From contig JAEEOB010000058.1 in the NCBI GenBank assembly GCA_016284045.1, positions 1 through 64,000 of the forward strand: DNA of 64,000 nucleotides, read 5' to 3'. The stretch is from Bacteroidaceae bacterium. Lineage in GTDB: Bacteria > Bacteroidota > Bacteroidia > Bacteroidales > Bacteroidaceae. Numbering within the stretch: position 1 is the first letter of the stretch; every line of letters begins with the position of its first letter. The notes under the pieces were generated by a model, which worked only from the letters and a program-made list of their open reading frames with translations, was not told the DNA's origin and made no database searches. Of the stretch, positions 1 through 10,228 are shown one piece after another. A program made the translations under genes and the position numbers.

Positions 1-1207
1 GTTCGTTGAGCACATCTTTCGCAACTTCGTGCAGCATTTCAGGATTGATGCTGTCTAGCAGTTCGTAGGTCTCATCTAAACTGTCGAACTTATCATAATG
101 GAGGTACATCTTACCCATGTCGAGCGCAGTATTCTCGAAATTATCACATCCCACACCAATCTGACCCTTTATTTGCTTCATATATGCGTTGTATTTACGT
201 CTGTTCAATGGAGCGGATATCAGACCGTCAAACTCTTTACGGACAATTCTGAGGCATTTATCTACGTCGTTTGCGTCGCATCCGAAATAGATGGCAAACG
301 TGGTGGTGTCGGTGTAGTGCGTCAGACTGCTGTCAACAGTATAAACAAGGCCATGATGTTCTCTCAGTGCCACATTGAGCAGTGAGTTCATGCCAGGACC
401 TCCGATGATATTGTTGAGAAAATAAAGGGCTATGCGGCGGTCGTCGTCGGATGAGTAGGCAGGACAGCCGAGCATCACATGTGCCTGATGTGTGTCGTGC
501 TGCTCATGACGAAATTTGGGGCGGTAAGCATGGAAGGCACAGCGCTTACGCACTGGAGCCAGTTCCAGAGTGGGATATTCGACTGAATATTTTAAAGCAT
601 ATTGTCCGACTATGTCTTTAACAAAATTGAATTCATAGTCGCCAAACACAAAGAACACCATACGTTCGGGACGGTACATACGTTCAAAGAAACGTCTGAG
701 GTCGGATCTTTTATATCTTCGAACCTCATCTGTTGTGGCTAAGATATCGTGACCTAAGGCATGTCCGGAAAAAAGCTGACTCTCAAATTGATCGAAAATC
801 ATGTCAGCCGGGGAGTCGTGATAGCTTTCTATCTCTTCAACTATAACCTCCCGCTCTTTCTCTATCTCATGATCGGGAAACGTGCTGTTGAACACGATAT
901 CGCAAATCAGTTCAACAGCACGTTTGAAATGGTCTTTTATAAAAGCTGAATAGACCACTGTGTCTTCTTTTGTGGTGAATGCGTTCAAATCACCGCCTAC
1001 AGCTTCCATACGGTTCAGTATATGCCAGGAATTACGGTGAATAGTGCCCTTAAAAAGCGCATGTTCACAAAAATGGGCTATACCATGCTCATGGCTGTAT
1101 TCATCCCTGCTGCCGGCATCTATCGCAATACCACAGTATGCAACATTCGTCGGAGACGAATGATGTATCAGCCTGAGTCCGTTATCGTATTTGAAAGTGT
1201 TTAACAA
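1..1207 (-). CDS. M16 family (insulinase/pitrilysin-like) zinc peptidase, truncated by window edge (3' end missing)
   Basis: Reverse-strand reading frame open to the window edge, so absent from the ORF track. Translation includes NTFKYDNGLRLIHHSSPTNVAYCGIAIDAGSRDEYSHEHGIAHFCEHALFKGT with the HxxEH motif (HFCEH), then LNAFTTKEDTVVYS. Likely TTG start near 1207. Confidence 0.85.
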   Translation of the reverse strand, partial: MLNTFKYDNGLRLIHHSSPTNVAYCGIAIDAGSRDEYSHEHGIAHFCEHALFKGTIHRNSWHILNRMEAVGGDLNAFTTKEDTVVYSAFIKDHFKRAVELICDIVFNSTFPDHEIEKEREVIVEEIESYHDSPADMIFDQFESQLFSGHALGHDILATTDEVRRYKRSDLRRFFERMYRPERMVFFVFGDYEFNFVKDIVGQYALKYSVEYPTLELAPVRKRCAFHAYRPKFRHEQHDTHQAHVMLGCPAYSSDDDRRIALYFLNNIIGGPGMNSLLNVALREHHGLVYTVDSSLTHYTDTTTFAIYFGCDANDVDKCLRIVRKEFDGLISAPLNRRKYNAYMKQIKGQIGVGCDNFENTALDMGKMYLHYDKFDSLDETYELLDSINPEMLHEVAKDVLNE

Positions 1208-1278
1208 ATTTAAATGGAAGTAAAAATGGAAGTAAAAATGGAAATTTTAAATCAGTAGCTCCCCCATCTACCAAACAA

Positions 1279-1367
1279 ACTCACTATAAACTACAAACTA
1301 CAAACTATAAACTACAAACTATAAACTATAAACTACAAACTATAAACTACAAACTATAAACTACAAA
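1279..1367. repeat. Heptanucleotide tandem repeat (CTAYAAA)n directly downstream of the SOTCase stop codon
   Basis: Sequence reads actataaactacaaactacaaactataaac..., alternating ctataaa/ctacaaa units, roughly a dozen copies. Confidence 0.85.
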
Positions 1368-2330
1368 CTAAAGACTCTCCAACATCCGTTTCAGCACCAC
1401 TTGAGCTGAAATTTCTCTGTTGGCAGCTTCCGGAATGACTATTGAAGTTGGTGACTCTATTACGTCGTCGGTTACAATCATGTTACGGCGTACTGGAAGG
1501 CAATGCATAAAGTAAGCGTTGTTAGTCAGTTCCATGTGTTTCGTATCTACAGTCCACGACATGTCTTTCGACAATACTTTGCCGTAATCCTCCGGACGGG
1601 TAACGCCTGGACAACTCCAGTTTTTAGCATAAATGAAATCGGCACCTTCGAATGCTTTCAGCTGATCGTATTCCACCTTCGCATCGCCTACGAACAATGG
1701 ATCAAGTTCATAGCCTTCAGGATGAGTAACCACAAAATTCACATCGGCTGCGTTCATCCACTGGGCAAATGAGTTAGGAACTGCCTGTGGAAGGGATTTG
1801 GGATGGGGTGCCCATGTCAGTACCACTTTCGGACGCTGGTTGCGCTTGTATTCCTCTATGGTGATGAGGTCGGCGAATGCTTGAAGCGGATGTACTGTTG
1901 CACTCTCCATGAAGAACACAGGTTTGCCGCTGTATTTGATGAACTGATTGAGAATTTTCTCTTGATAGTCGTCTTCACGGTTCTCGAAACGGGCAAACGA
2001 ACGGACACCGATGATGTCGCAGTAGCAGCCCATCACAGGAATGGCCTCAAGCAGATGCTCACTTTTATCACCATCCATGATTACGCCACGTTCGGTTTCC
2101 AGTTTCCATGCTCCTTGGTTCACATCAAGCACAATCACGTTCATACCTAAGTTCATTGCTGCTTTCTGTGTGGAAAGACGTGTGCGAAGACTGTTGTTGA
2201 AGAATATCAACATACATGTTTTATTCTTACCTAGCGACTGATACTGATAGCGGTCAGCTTTTATTTGCAAAGCTTCTTCTATCGCCTGTTTCAAGTCGCC
2301 TATATCCGATACATGCTGAAATACTTTCAT
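1368..2330 (-). CDS. argF': N-succinylornithine carbamoyltransferase (SOTCase/AOTCase family)
   Basis: Carbamoyltransferase motifs (FFNNSLRTRLSTQ, ESATVHPLQAFAD, MHCLPVRRN) and the Pro-containing EAIPVMGCYCDIIGVRSFA segment typical of Bacteroides SOTCase. Confidence 0.88.
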   Translation of the reverse strand: MKVFQHVSDIGDLKQAIEEALQIKADRYQYQSLGKNKTCMLIFFNNSLRTRLSTQKAAMNLGMNVIVLDVNQGAWKLETERGVIMDGDKSEHLLEAIPVMGCYCDIIGVRSFARFENREDDYQEKILNQFIKYSGKPVFFMESATVHPLQAFADLITIEEYKRNQRPKVVLTWAPHPKSLPQAVPNSFAQWMNAADVNFVVTHPEGYELDPLFVGDAKVEYDQLKAFEGADFIYAKNWSCPGVTRPEDYGKVLSKDMSWTVDTKHMELTNNAYFMHCLPVRRNMIVTDDVIESPTSIVIPEAANREISAQVVLKRMLESL

Positions 2331-2386
2331 AATTATTTTTATTGGGAGTTTTTTTACTGTTGCTTAATTATTTTCAAAAAATATAA

Positions 2387-4333
2387 TTATTTCTTTTTCT
2401 TTCCTTTCTTTGAAAACTGTGAATAAAACGGTAATCCTTCCACCTGACCCTCAAAGAACTGAGCCCATTCTGGCTTATCTGTTTTGTCTCTCTTCTGACC
2501 ACTTTCAGCGGTTTTCTTGCGGATCTTAGCCATAGGGTCGGACGATTTCTTTCGGGAGGTACGTTTATCTGGCTGCCTGACGGATGAACTGTCTTTGCTG
2601 CGTCTGCTTTCGCTTCCTCGTCCTCCACGTTTTCCATGTTCTCCACTACTGTTTTCAGTCACTTCCACATTCACGTATCTGCCGTCATATTCAGCACCGT
2701 TGAGCACTTTCAAGATACCTCTAACCTGATCACTTGGCACTTCAAAGAAAGAGAAATTGGTCATGATGTCGATTCTGCCTAAGTCGAAATGATTGCCTTT
2801 TGAGCAACGGTTCACAAAACCCATGAACTCACGAGGACGCATATTGTCTTTCTTTCCAAGATTTATGAAAAGGCGGGTGTAACCAGGTTCTGCCTGGGTG
2901 TTTCTGCCACCACGTTCTTTTCGACGTTCATTTCGGCTTTTTTTCTTCTCTTCCTTGTAATTCTTATCATCGGGCTGAATGATTCGGGGTGCATTCTTAT
3001 AGTAATTGAGGAAGGTATTGAATTCTCTTGATATCACACGTTTAAGGATATCCTCCTTTTCCATTAATTCGAATTTTCGATATACAGACTTGAGGAATGG
3101 TGCAATTTCCTCCTCATCCACTTCCACTTTCTCAATGTCATCGAGCACTTTCATCAGCTGTTTTTTACATATCTCTTCACCTTCAGGTAACACACCAGCC
3201 ACGAAATTCTTGCCTATCTGCTTTTCAATGGCTTTCACTTTGTTTTTCTCTTTCACGTGGATGATGCAGATGCTCGTACCAGTCTTGCCAGCACGGCCGG
3301 TACGACCGCTGCGGTGGGTGTAGCTCTCTATATCGTCTGGAAGTCCGTAGTTGATCACATGGGTGAGATTCTCTACATCTAATCCTCTGGCTGCCACATC
3401 GGTGGCTACCAATAACTGAATATTATGATGACGGAACTTATTCATTGTCAAGTCACGCTGAGCTTGGGAGAGCTCACCATGGAGCGACTCAGCGTTATAG
3501 CCGTCACTGATTAGTTTGTCGGCGATTTCCTGGGTCTCAAGTCGGGTACGGCAGAAGATGATGGCATAGATTTCAGGGTAAAAGTCAGCCACTCGTTTAA
3601 GCGCGTTGTATTTGTCTTTAGCTTGAACGAGATAATAGATATGGTTTACATTCTCAGCACCTTCGTTTCTTGAGCCTACTACGATTTCCTTGGCATCGTG
3701 AAGGTAATTCTTGCTGATACGCTCTATCTCCTTACTCATCGTGGCTGAGAATAACAGCGTATTACGTTCTGCGGGTATCTGGGCGAGGATGGTGTCTATG
3801 CTCTCACTGAATCCCATACTCAACATCTCGTCTGCCTCGTCGAGTATAACGTTCTCCACTTCGTTGAGCTTAGCAACACCGCGTTCCATGAGGTCAACCA
3901 AACGCCCAGGGGTGGCTACCACCACCTGAATTCCTTTTTTCAACTGTCTGATCTGCGTCTCAATACTTGCACCGCCATAGACAGCGAGAATATGAAGTCC
4001 TTCGATATATTTGCTGTATGATTTCAGGTCGTCGGTGATTTGAAGACAGAGTTCACGGGTTGGAGCCAGCACGAGCGCTTTCGGACGTGAACCTTCTTGA
4101 CTGTCTGACTTATCGGTGGCTTGTAAGGTGGCAGCCACTTTCTGCAGGATAGGCAATCCGTAAGCTGCCGTCTTGCCTGTGCCAGTTTGTGCTAAGGCAA
4201 CTACATCGTTGTTATTGCCTAATAAATAAGGAATTACCTGTTCCTGAACTGGCATAGGAGCCACATAGCCCAGTTCTTCGATAGCCTTGAGTATCTCATC
4301 ACAGACACCCAATTCTGAAAATGTTTTCTGCAT
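2387..4333 (-). CDS. deaD: DEAD-box ATP-dependent RNA helicase with DbpA-like RNA-binding C-terminus
   Basis: AQTGTGKTAAY, PTRELCLQI, DEADEML, SAT, HRSGRTGRAG; C-terminal RRM-like region and basic tail. Confidence 0.93.
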   Translation of the reverse strand: MQKTFSELGVCDEILKAIEELGYVAPMPVQEQVIPYLLGNNNDVVALAQTGTGKTAAYGLPILQKVAATLQATDKSDSQEGSRPKALVLAPTRELCLQITDDLKSYSKYIEGLHILAVYGGASIETQIRQLKKGIQVVVATPGRLVDLMERGVAKLNEVENVILDEADEMLSMGFSESIDTILAQIPAERNTLLFSATMSKEIERISKNYLHDAKEIVVGSRNEGAENVNHIYYLVQAKDKYNALKRVADFYPEIYAIIFCRTRLETQEIADKLISDGYNAESLHGELSQAQRDLTMNKFRHHNIQLLVATDVAARGLDVENLTHVINYGLPDDIESYTHRSGRTGRAGKTGTSICIIHVKEKNKVKAIEKQIGKNFVAGVLPEGEEICKKQLMKVLDDIEKVEVDEEEIAPFLKSVYRKFELMEKEDILKRVISREFNTFLNYYKNAPRIIQPDDKNYKEEKKKSRNERRKERGGRNTQAEPGYTRLFINLGKKDNMRPREFMGFVNRCSKGNHFDLGRIDIMTNFSFFEVPSDQVRGILKVLNGAEYDGRYVNVEVTENSSGEHGKRGGRGSESRRSKDSSSVRQPDKRTSRKKSSDPMAKIRKKTAESGQKRDKTDKPEWAQFFEGQVEGLPFYSQFSKKGKKKK

Positions 4334-4418
4334 TGAATTAATATGGAATTACAAACGGAAAATTAGATTATTTTCTAATTTCACTAATAAATAAATAAAA
4401 AATAGTTCAAAAGAATTG

Positions 4419-4426
4419 CAAAGTTA
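4419..4426 (-). promoter_or_regulatory. Bacteroidota -7 element (TAACTTTG on minus strand) upstream of the helicase gene
   Basis: CAAAGTTA on + strand equals TAnnTTTG on - strand, about 90 bp upstream of the deaD ATG. Confidence 0.45.
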
Positions 4427-4547
4427 CTCATTTTTTTCCGCTTTTCCTCTGAAAATCAATAAAATTTATAAATTATTTATATTTACGATTTAAATATTTA
4501 CAATTTATGATTGATTTTGACATTTTTTTCAGAATAAAAAATAAAAA

Positions 4548-4588
4548 TATTAAGTCCACCTTAAAAAGACTTTAAGGTGGACTTAATA
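4548..4588 (-). terminator. Strong hairpin downstream of the GH127 gene
   Basis: Perfect 18-bp inverted repeat TATTAAGTCCACCTTAAA-aagac-TTTAAGGTGGACTTAATA followed on the minus strand by an A/T-rich tract. Confidence 0.75.
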
Positions 4589-4641
4589 ACGTATTGAAAT
4601 ATAATTAAAAACTTAAATATTTAAATTAATGAATACTTAAA

Positions 4642-7065
4642 TCATTTGACGCTCCATTCAAATACACCGCATGAATAGTTTTCAGGCTGTACAATTTCAA
4701 GTTTCATTGCTGTGGTTTTCACTGGATCGAAATTCACGATATTCGCAATTCCTTTGCCTGTAGGATAACCAGTGGGGTTCTTTACCTCCTGCCAATTGCC
4801 AGAACCGTCTTTGTAATATAATTTCCAACTGTCGGGTACACGGCAACCACCCCAAGGCTGGTCGTCAAACCAATAAACCGTGCTGTTGCTTACTGTTTCT
4901 TCCTGTTTGAAGTTATAAACCAGCCATTCAGTGCTGTTTTTCTTTGGCCACCAGTGAGTGTAAGGCACAGATCGGTCATTTCCGTCAGCTGGCACCAAAC
5001 GGTCGTTAATAGAACTTAAGGCGGGCAATCTGCGTGCAGATGCCTCAACCTTGCTCTCTGATGCGATTGAAGGAGGAAGGGCTGGAGAAGTGGCGTTCAA
5101 ATCTATTGGGAACCATACGGTCATCTTTCCGTTGCCACGGTGTGCCCAGGCATAATAAGGAATCAGAACTAACCGCTCATCTGTTACGTTCAGCTTACCG
5201 TCATCACCGAATTTAAGGGTCTGTGCATCAGTGATGATGGTTTTAATGTCGGTGTTTTCAATACGTACTGTTCCGAAGTTGTATTTAGGATCCTGGTTGA
5301 GAAGCACGCTCAGCACGTCGCACGTGTTGTCTGGCCATTCAGCGCAATAAACCAGCGGACCACGTTCTATTTCTGCCCTACCCTTGTCGGCCATTACCTT
5401 GCCGTTGGCCTTCACCAGACGGGGTTCCATGTCGAAATGCACGCTCACTTGGTCACCTTTCTTCCATTTGCGGTCTATCACGAAATAGCCGTCCTGAAGT
5501 TCGGATGTTACTGTCTCACCGTTCACTTTTATGCTGTAACCCAGCTGCTTGCCGTCAACATAATAGTAGAGGTCGCTTGGCACCACCTGACCGCGGACCC
5601 ATCCGGGAATACGGATTTTGAGAGCGAACTGGCTGTTAGCTTTCTTCATCGTCATCTTTATATCACCATCCCAAGGGTAATTGGTCTCCTGAACGAGTGT
5701 AACGTCTTTTCCTCCTACTTTTACTGTTGTCTCGTTGCCTGCGAACAGGTTCACGTAGAAACTGTTGTCTTTCACTGCATAGATATACTGTGGCAAAGAA
5801 GGAATGAATCGGGCGGCGTTGCTCGGGCAGCATGCACAGCCGAACCAGGCCTGACGCTGATGCTGACCTATACTCTGTAATGGATTGGGATAAAAGAACT
5901 TACCACCATCGATACTAATACCGCTAATTACACCATTGTAGAGTGTGCGCTCGAGACAGTCGTAATACTTCGACTCACCATGAAGGAGGAACAACCGATA
6001 GTTCACATATACCTGGGCAATGGCGGCACAGGTTTCACAATAAGCCGACATATTGGGAAGCTCATAGTTGGCACCGAATGCCTCACCGCTTGCAGTAGCC
6101 CCTACCCCACCAGTGATATAGTATTTCTTCGATACGATATTATCCCAGATACGGTCGATGGCGTTAATGTAATCTTGGTTCCCGGTAAGGGCAGCAACAT
6201 CTGCCATTCCTGCATACATATAACCGGCACGAACGGCATGACCCACAGCTTCGTCTTGTTGCAACACGGGCTTATGGCTCTGTGAATAAGCGTCTTTACG
6301 GCTGGTATAACCGCGTTTGTCGAGGAAGAACTTAGCTAGATCCAGATAGTTTTTGTTTCCTGTGGCAAGATATAGTTTCGCAAGTCCCATCTCTGCTATC
6401 TGATGTCCAGGCACTACACATGCCTGACCTGGCTTATCGCCAACCTCTCTATAGACGCAGTCAGCGAACTTACATGCGATGTTGAGCAGCGACTTCTTTC
6501 CAGTGGCATTGTAATGTGCAACAGCAGCCTCGCATAAATGACCAAGATTATAAAACTCATGGCTCAAATCCTCCACTTTCGACCATCTGGCAGGGCCTGC
6601 CCATCCATGGGGATGCTCAGGATTCTGAGTACGAGCAGTATAGAGATAACCATCGGGCTCCTGAGCACTGCCAATTATTTCAATCACAGAATCTACATAG
6701 GTTTCCAACTTTTTGTCAGGATAGGTCTGAAGCAGATAGCTTGCTCCCTCGATAGTCTTGTAAGGATCGGTGTCGTCAAACGAATAGCCCATCACGCCAT
6801 CAACTTTAAACACTTTGCTTGGGTCTTTCAGATGGGCTGCTGCATTGCTGAAGTTTGTATAGCGGTTTTCCGACTCACACTTGCTGAATGCCAACGGTAT
6901 TGTCACATCCTGACTGGCTTTCAGCCGCTGACCCCAGAAGGTGTTGGGGGTTATCTTCACTTTCGTGAATGGTACTGGATTGATGGGATAACCGAATCCC
7001 TCACTCTGTGCACTGGCACCTGTTAAAATGCCTAATGCCATCATTGTCAATAGTAATTTTCTCAT
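4642..7065 (-). CDS. Secreted GH127 family (DUF1680) beta-L-arabinofuranosidase-like glycoside hydrolase
   Basis: Signal peptide MRKLLLTMMALGILTGASA; GH127-type region (TFWGQRLKASQDVTIP, GEAFGANYELPN, YCETCAAIA, FGCACCPSNAARF) and a C-terminal beta-sandwich-like region. Confidence 0.85.
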   Translation of the reverse strand: MRKLLLTMMALGILTGASAQSEGFGYPINPVPFTKVKITPNTFWGQRLKASQDVTIPLAFSKCESENRYTNFSNAAAHLKDPSKVFKVDGVMGYSFDDTDPYKTIEGASYLLQTYPDKKLETYVDSVIEIIGSAQEPDGYLYTARTQNPEHPHGWAGPARWSKVEDLSHEFYNLGHLCEAAVAHYNATGKKSLLNIACKFADCVYREVGDKPGQACVVPGHQIAEMGLAKLYLATGNKNYLDLAKFFLDKRGYTSRKDAYSQSHKPVLQQDEAVGHAVRAGYMYAGMADVAALTGNQDYINAIDRIWDNIVSKKYYITGGVGATASGEAFGANYELPNMSAYCETCAAIAQVYVNYRLFLLHGESKYYDCLERTLYNGVISGISIDGGKFFYPNPLQSIGQHQRQAWFGCACCPSNAARFIPSLPQYIYAVKDNSFYVNLFAGNETTVKVGGKDVTLVQETNYPWDGDIKMTMKKANSQFALKIRIPGWVRGQVVPSDLYYYVDGKQLGYSIKVNGETVTSELQDGYFVIDRKWKKGDQVSVHFDMEPRLVKANGKVMADKGRAEIERGPLVYCAEWPDNTCDVLSVLLNQDPKYNFGTVRIENTDIKTIITDAQTLKFGDDGKLNVTDERLVLIPYYAWAHRGNGKMTVWFPIDLNATSPALPPSIASESKVEASARRLPALSSINDRLVPADGNDRSVPYTHWWPKKNSTEWLVYNFKQEETVSNSTVYWFDDQPWGGCRVPDSWKLYYKDGSGNWQEVKNPTGYPTGKGIANIVNFDPVKTTAMKLEIVQPENYSCGVFEWSVK

Positions 7066-7224
7066 AATTATATATTTTGCAGTTATATGGTTTTACGGTT
7101 ATACGGTTTTCTAGGATTTTTCTGTTGTGATTGTAGATTAGTTGCCGGCATCATCTGTTTTTAGCATTTTTAATAGTCAGAGTAAATACACTATTCACTT
7201 TTCACTATTCATTCAAAAAGAACC

Positions 7225-10140
7225 TCAATGTGCTTCCAGCCAATTCCTGCCCCAACCGCAATCGGCAATCAGCGGAACATCAAGTTGGCATACCTGTTCC
7301 ATCTCTTCTATTACAAGCCGCTCCATCTGCTCTTTCTCTTCCTGCAACACACTGAAATTCAATTCGTCGTGTACCTGCAAAATCATCTTTGATTTCATTC
7401 CTTCTCTCTTCATTCGGTCTGCAATTCTGACCATGGCGATTTTGATGATATCGGCTGCGGTGCCCTGAATCGGGGCGTTGATGGCGTTTCGTTCAGCATA
7501 GCCTCTCACAGTCGCATTATGGCTATTGATATCAGGAAGATAACAACGACGACCGAATAAAGTCTCAGTATAGCCCTTCTCACGGGCTTTATTCACTGAG
7601 GCGTCCATATATTCCTTCACCTGAGGATAGGTTTCAAAATATCCGTCGATCAGTTCTTTAGCCTCTGCGCGGCTCACTTCCATACGTTCAGCCAATCCGA
7701 AAGTGGTGATACCGTAGATGATGCCGAAATTAGCGGTTTTAGCTTTCCTCCGCTGATCGGAAGTCACTTCATTTAACGGTAGTTTATAGATTTTAGCGGC
7801 TGTCGCACGATGGATGTCATATCCTTCACGGAAAGCTTCTATCATGTTTTTGTCTTTACTCAGATGAGCCATCAGACGGAGTTCTATCTGAGAATAGTCA
7901 GCTGAGAAGAACTCACATCCAGGCTCTGCTATGAAGGCTTTCCTCACTTCTTTTCCGTTTTCATCGCGGATAGGGATATTCTGGAGGTTCGGGTCTGACG
8001 AAGACAGTCGTCCTGTGGCAGTAATCGACTGATTAAAAGAGGTATGGATATGTCTGGTATGGGGGTTTATAAGTTTTGGAAGACTGTCGATATAAGTGGA
8101 TAATAATTTCTTATAGCCTCGGTAGTCTAAAATCTTACCTACAATTGGATGTTTAGTTCTGAGGTTATGAAGCACGTCTTCTGAGGTGACATACTGGCCT
8201 GTCTTGGTTTTCTTGGGTTTGTTGGTTATTTTCAGTTTTTCAAATAGAATATCTCCTACCTGTTTAGGCGATGAGATATTGAATTGTTCACCTGCTAATT
8301 CATAGATTTCGTGCTCTATATCCTCCATTTTTTTTCTGAAATCGGAGGAAGTCTGTTGTAAAGAATCTGTATCGAGCATCACACCATTACGTTCCATCAG
8401 CGCAAGCACAGGCATGAGCGGCATCTCAATTTCCTCGAACAGATTGGTCATCCCTTCTCTTTGAAGCTCGTATGCTAATTTGTTTTTCAGTTGAAGCGTG
8501 ATGTCGGCGTCTTCTGCTGCATATTCATACACTTCCTCTGGCTGAAGGTCGCGCATGTTCTTCTGGTTCTTTCCACGCTCCCCTATTAGTTGGTCGATAT
8601 GGATGGTTTTATATTTGAGGTATATCTCAGCCAAATAATCCATGCCATGACGCAGTTCAGGATGAAGTACATAATGGGCGATCATTGTGTCGAACATTTT
8701 CCCTTGCACTTCGATGCCGTAATTGTTCAATACATTGATATCGTATTTGAGATTCTGACCGATTTTTAAAATTTCAGGGTGTTCATATACCTCTTTGAAA
8801 ATATTAACAATTTTTAAGGCTTTATCTCGATTTGAGGGAATTGGTATATAATAAGCTTCGTGTTCACACACTGAGAAGCTCAGTCCAACCAATTCTGCAC
8901 TCATAGAGTCTGTCGATGTGGTTTCAGTGTCTAAACTGAGAATTTTTTCAGACAAGAATTTTTGTGCCAAATTATTAATATCTTCTTCTTTTTCAACTAA
9001 ATAATATTTATGTTGGGTGGTTTTTATGTCTTTGAGAGTCGAAAATTCGTCTGTGCCTGCCCACAGGTCAAGCATTTTTCCATCGCTCAAAGGCTTATCA
9101 TCCTCTTTTTTTGCGTCATTTTTACAATTTTCTTTTTTATCTCTGTCAAGCGGTTCGTCAGTAGGTGTTGCAAATAAATCTAGCATACCAGAACTATCTT
9201 TTTCCTCATTTGGCGATTTTATCGATTTTTTCGACGTTGTCTTTGTCTGACCGTTCATATCATGAGCATCCCCTACCCCAAGTACCCGGTAACTCAAATT
9301 CCGAAATTCCAATTCATCGAAAAGTTGCTTCAGCGTATTTTTGTCTTTCTCTTGTATGGCTAGATCGCTCAAGGCGATTTCAACGGGAACATCTGTTTTG
9401 ATGGTAGCAAGGTATTTCGACAGTTTTATTTCTTCACTGCTTGTCTCAATTTTCTCTTTTATTTTACCCTTCAGCTGACTACTGGAAGCCAGGAGATTTT
9501 CAACTGTCTTAAATTCCTTGAGCAGTTTAATTGCACCTTTCTCCCCCACCCCACGACATCCAGGTATGTTGTCAGAGCTGTCACCCATCAGTGCCAGTAA
9601 GTCGATCACCTGCTTTGGGTCCTCAATTTCATATTTGGTGCAGACTTCCTTTATTCCCATCAGTTCAAATGGCCGTTCACCGGTCTGAGGCTTATACATC
9701 ACAACATGTTCATCCACCAGTTGCCCATAGTCTTTATCGGGAGTCATCATATAAACTTTGATGGCTTCACTGCCATAGCGTTTGGCTAATGTGCCAATCA
9801 CATCGTCTGCTTCATAGTTTTCAACTTCTATCACTGGTATTCGGTACGCTTCAACTATTTTTTTTATATATGGCACGGCAAATCTGATATCTTCAGGTGT
9901 CTCTTCACGCTGTGCCTTATAGGCTGGATATATTTTATGCCTGAATGTGCCGCCTTTAGGATCAAACACCACACCGATATAGTCGGGTTCCTCACGTCGG
10001 AGCACGTCTTCTAATGTATTTACAAACCCCAGAATAGCCGATGTGTTTTGCCCTTTGCTGTTAATCCGTGGCACGCGGATAAAGGCATAATAAGCCCTAT
10101 ATATAAGTGCGTAGGCGTCTAATAAGAATAATTTCTGCAT
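7225..10140 (-). CDS. polA: DNA polymerase I (5' nuclease, 3'-5' exonuclease and polymerase domains)
   Basis: 5' nuclease (LLDAYALIYRAYYAF), exonuclease motifs (DTETTS, NLKYD, YAAEDADITLQL), polymerase motifs (SADYSQIELRLMAHLS, RRKAKTANFGIIYG, QVHDEL). Confidence 0.97.
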   Translation of the reverse strand: MQKLFLLDAYALIYRAYYAFIRVPRINSKGQNTSAILGFVNTLEDVLRREEPDYIGVVFDPKGGTFRHKIYPAYKAQREETPEDIRFAVPYIKKIVEAYRIPVIEVENYEADDVIGTLAKRYGSEAIKVYMMTPDKDYGQLVDEHVVMYKPQTGERPFELMGIKEVCTKYEIEDPKQVIDLLALMGDSSDNIPGCRGVGEKGAIKLLKEFKTVENLLASSSQLKGKIKEKIETSSEEIKLSKYLATIKTDVPVEIALSDLAIQEKDKNTLKQLFDELEFRNLSYRVLGVGDAHDMNGQTKTTSKKSIKSPNEEKDSSGMLDLFATPTDEPLDRDKKENCKNDAKKEDDKPLSDGKMLDLWAGTDEFSTLKDIKTTQHKYYLVEKEEDINNLAQKFLSEKILSLDTETTSTDSMSAELVGLSFSVCEHEAYYIPIPSNRDKALKIVNIFKEVYEHPEILKIGQNLKYDINVLNNYGIEVQGKMFDTMIAHYVLHPELRHGMDYLAEIYLKYKTIHIDQLIGERGKNQKNMRDLQPEEVYEYAAEDADITLQLKNKLAYELQREGMTNLFEEIEMPLMPVLALMERNGVMLDTDSLQQTSSDFRKKMEDIEHEIYELAGEQFNISSPKQVGDILFEKLKITNKPKKTKTGQYVTSEDVLHNLRTKHPIVGKILDYRGYKKLLSTYIDSLPKLINPHTRHIHTSFNQSITATGRLSSSDPNLQNIPIRDENGKEVRKAFIAEPGCEFFSADYSQIELRLMAHLSKDKNMIEAFREGYDIHRATAAKIYKLPLNEVTSDQRRKAKTANFGIIYGITTFGLAERMEVSRAEAKELIDGYFETYPQVKEYMDASVNKAREKGYTETLFGRRCYLPDINSHNATVRGYAERNAINAPIQGTAADIIKIAMVRIADRMKREGMKSKMILQVHDELNFSVLQEEKEQMERLVIEEMEQVCQLDVPLIADCGWGRNWLEAH

Positions 10141-10162
10141 ATTTTATATCGTGTTATTTTTA

Positions 10163-10170
10163 CAAAGTTA
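10163..10170 (-). promoter_or_regulatory. -7 element for polA
   Basis: CAAAGTTA on + strand (TAACTTTG on -), 23 bp upstream of the polA ATG. Confidence 0.4.
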
Positions 10171-10202
10171 GTGAATATTTTTTATCTTACATTTTTATTT
10201 AC

Positions 10203-10210
10203 TAATTTTG
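10203..10210 (+). promoter_or_regulatory. -7 element for the polyprenyl synthetase gene
   Basis: TAATTTTG (TAnnTTTG) about 20 bp upstream of the ATG at 10229. Confidence 0.35.
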
Positions 10211-10228
10211 TAAAAATTTTTTTAATCT

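Noticed and set aside
1261-1370. CRISPR-like array
   Set aside because: Units are about 7 bp with no spacers; a simple tandem repeat. No cas genes in the window.
2374-2646. 90-aa minus-strand ORF overlapping the helicase C-terminus
   Set aside because: Alternate-frame reading of the basic helicase tail (same strand); low-complexity composition with no independent support.
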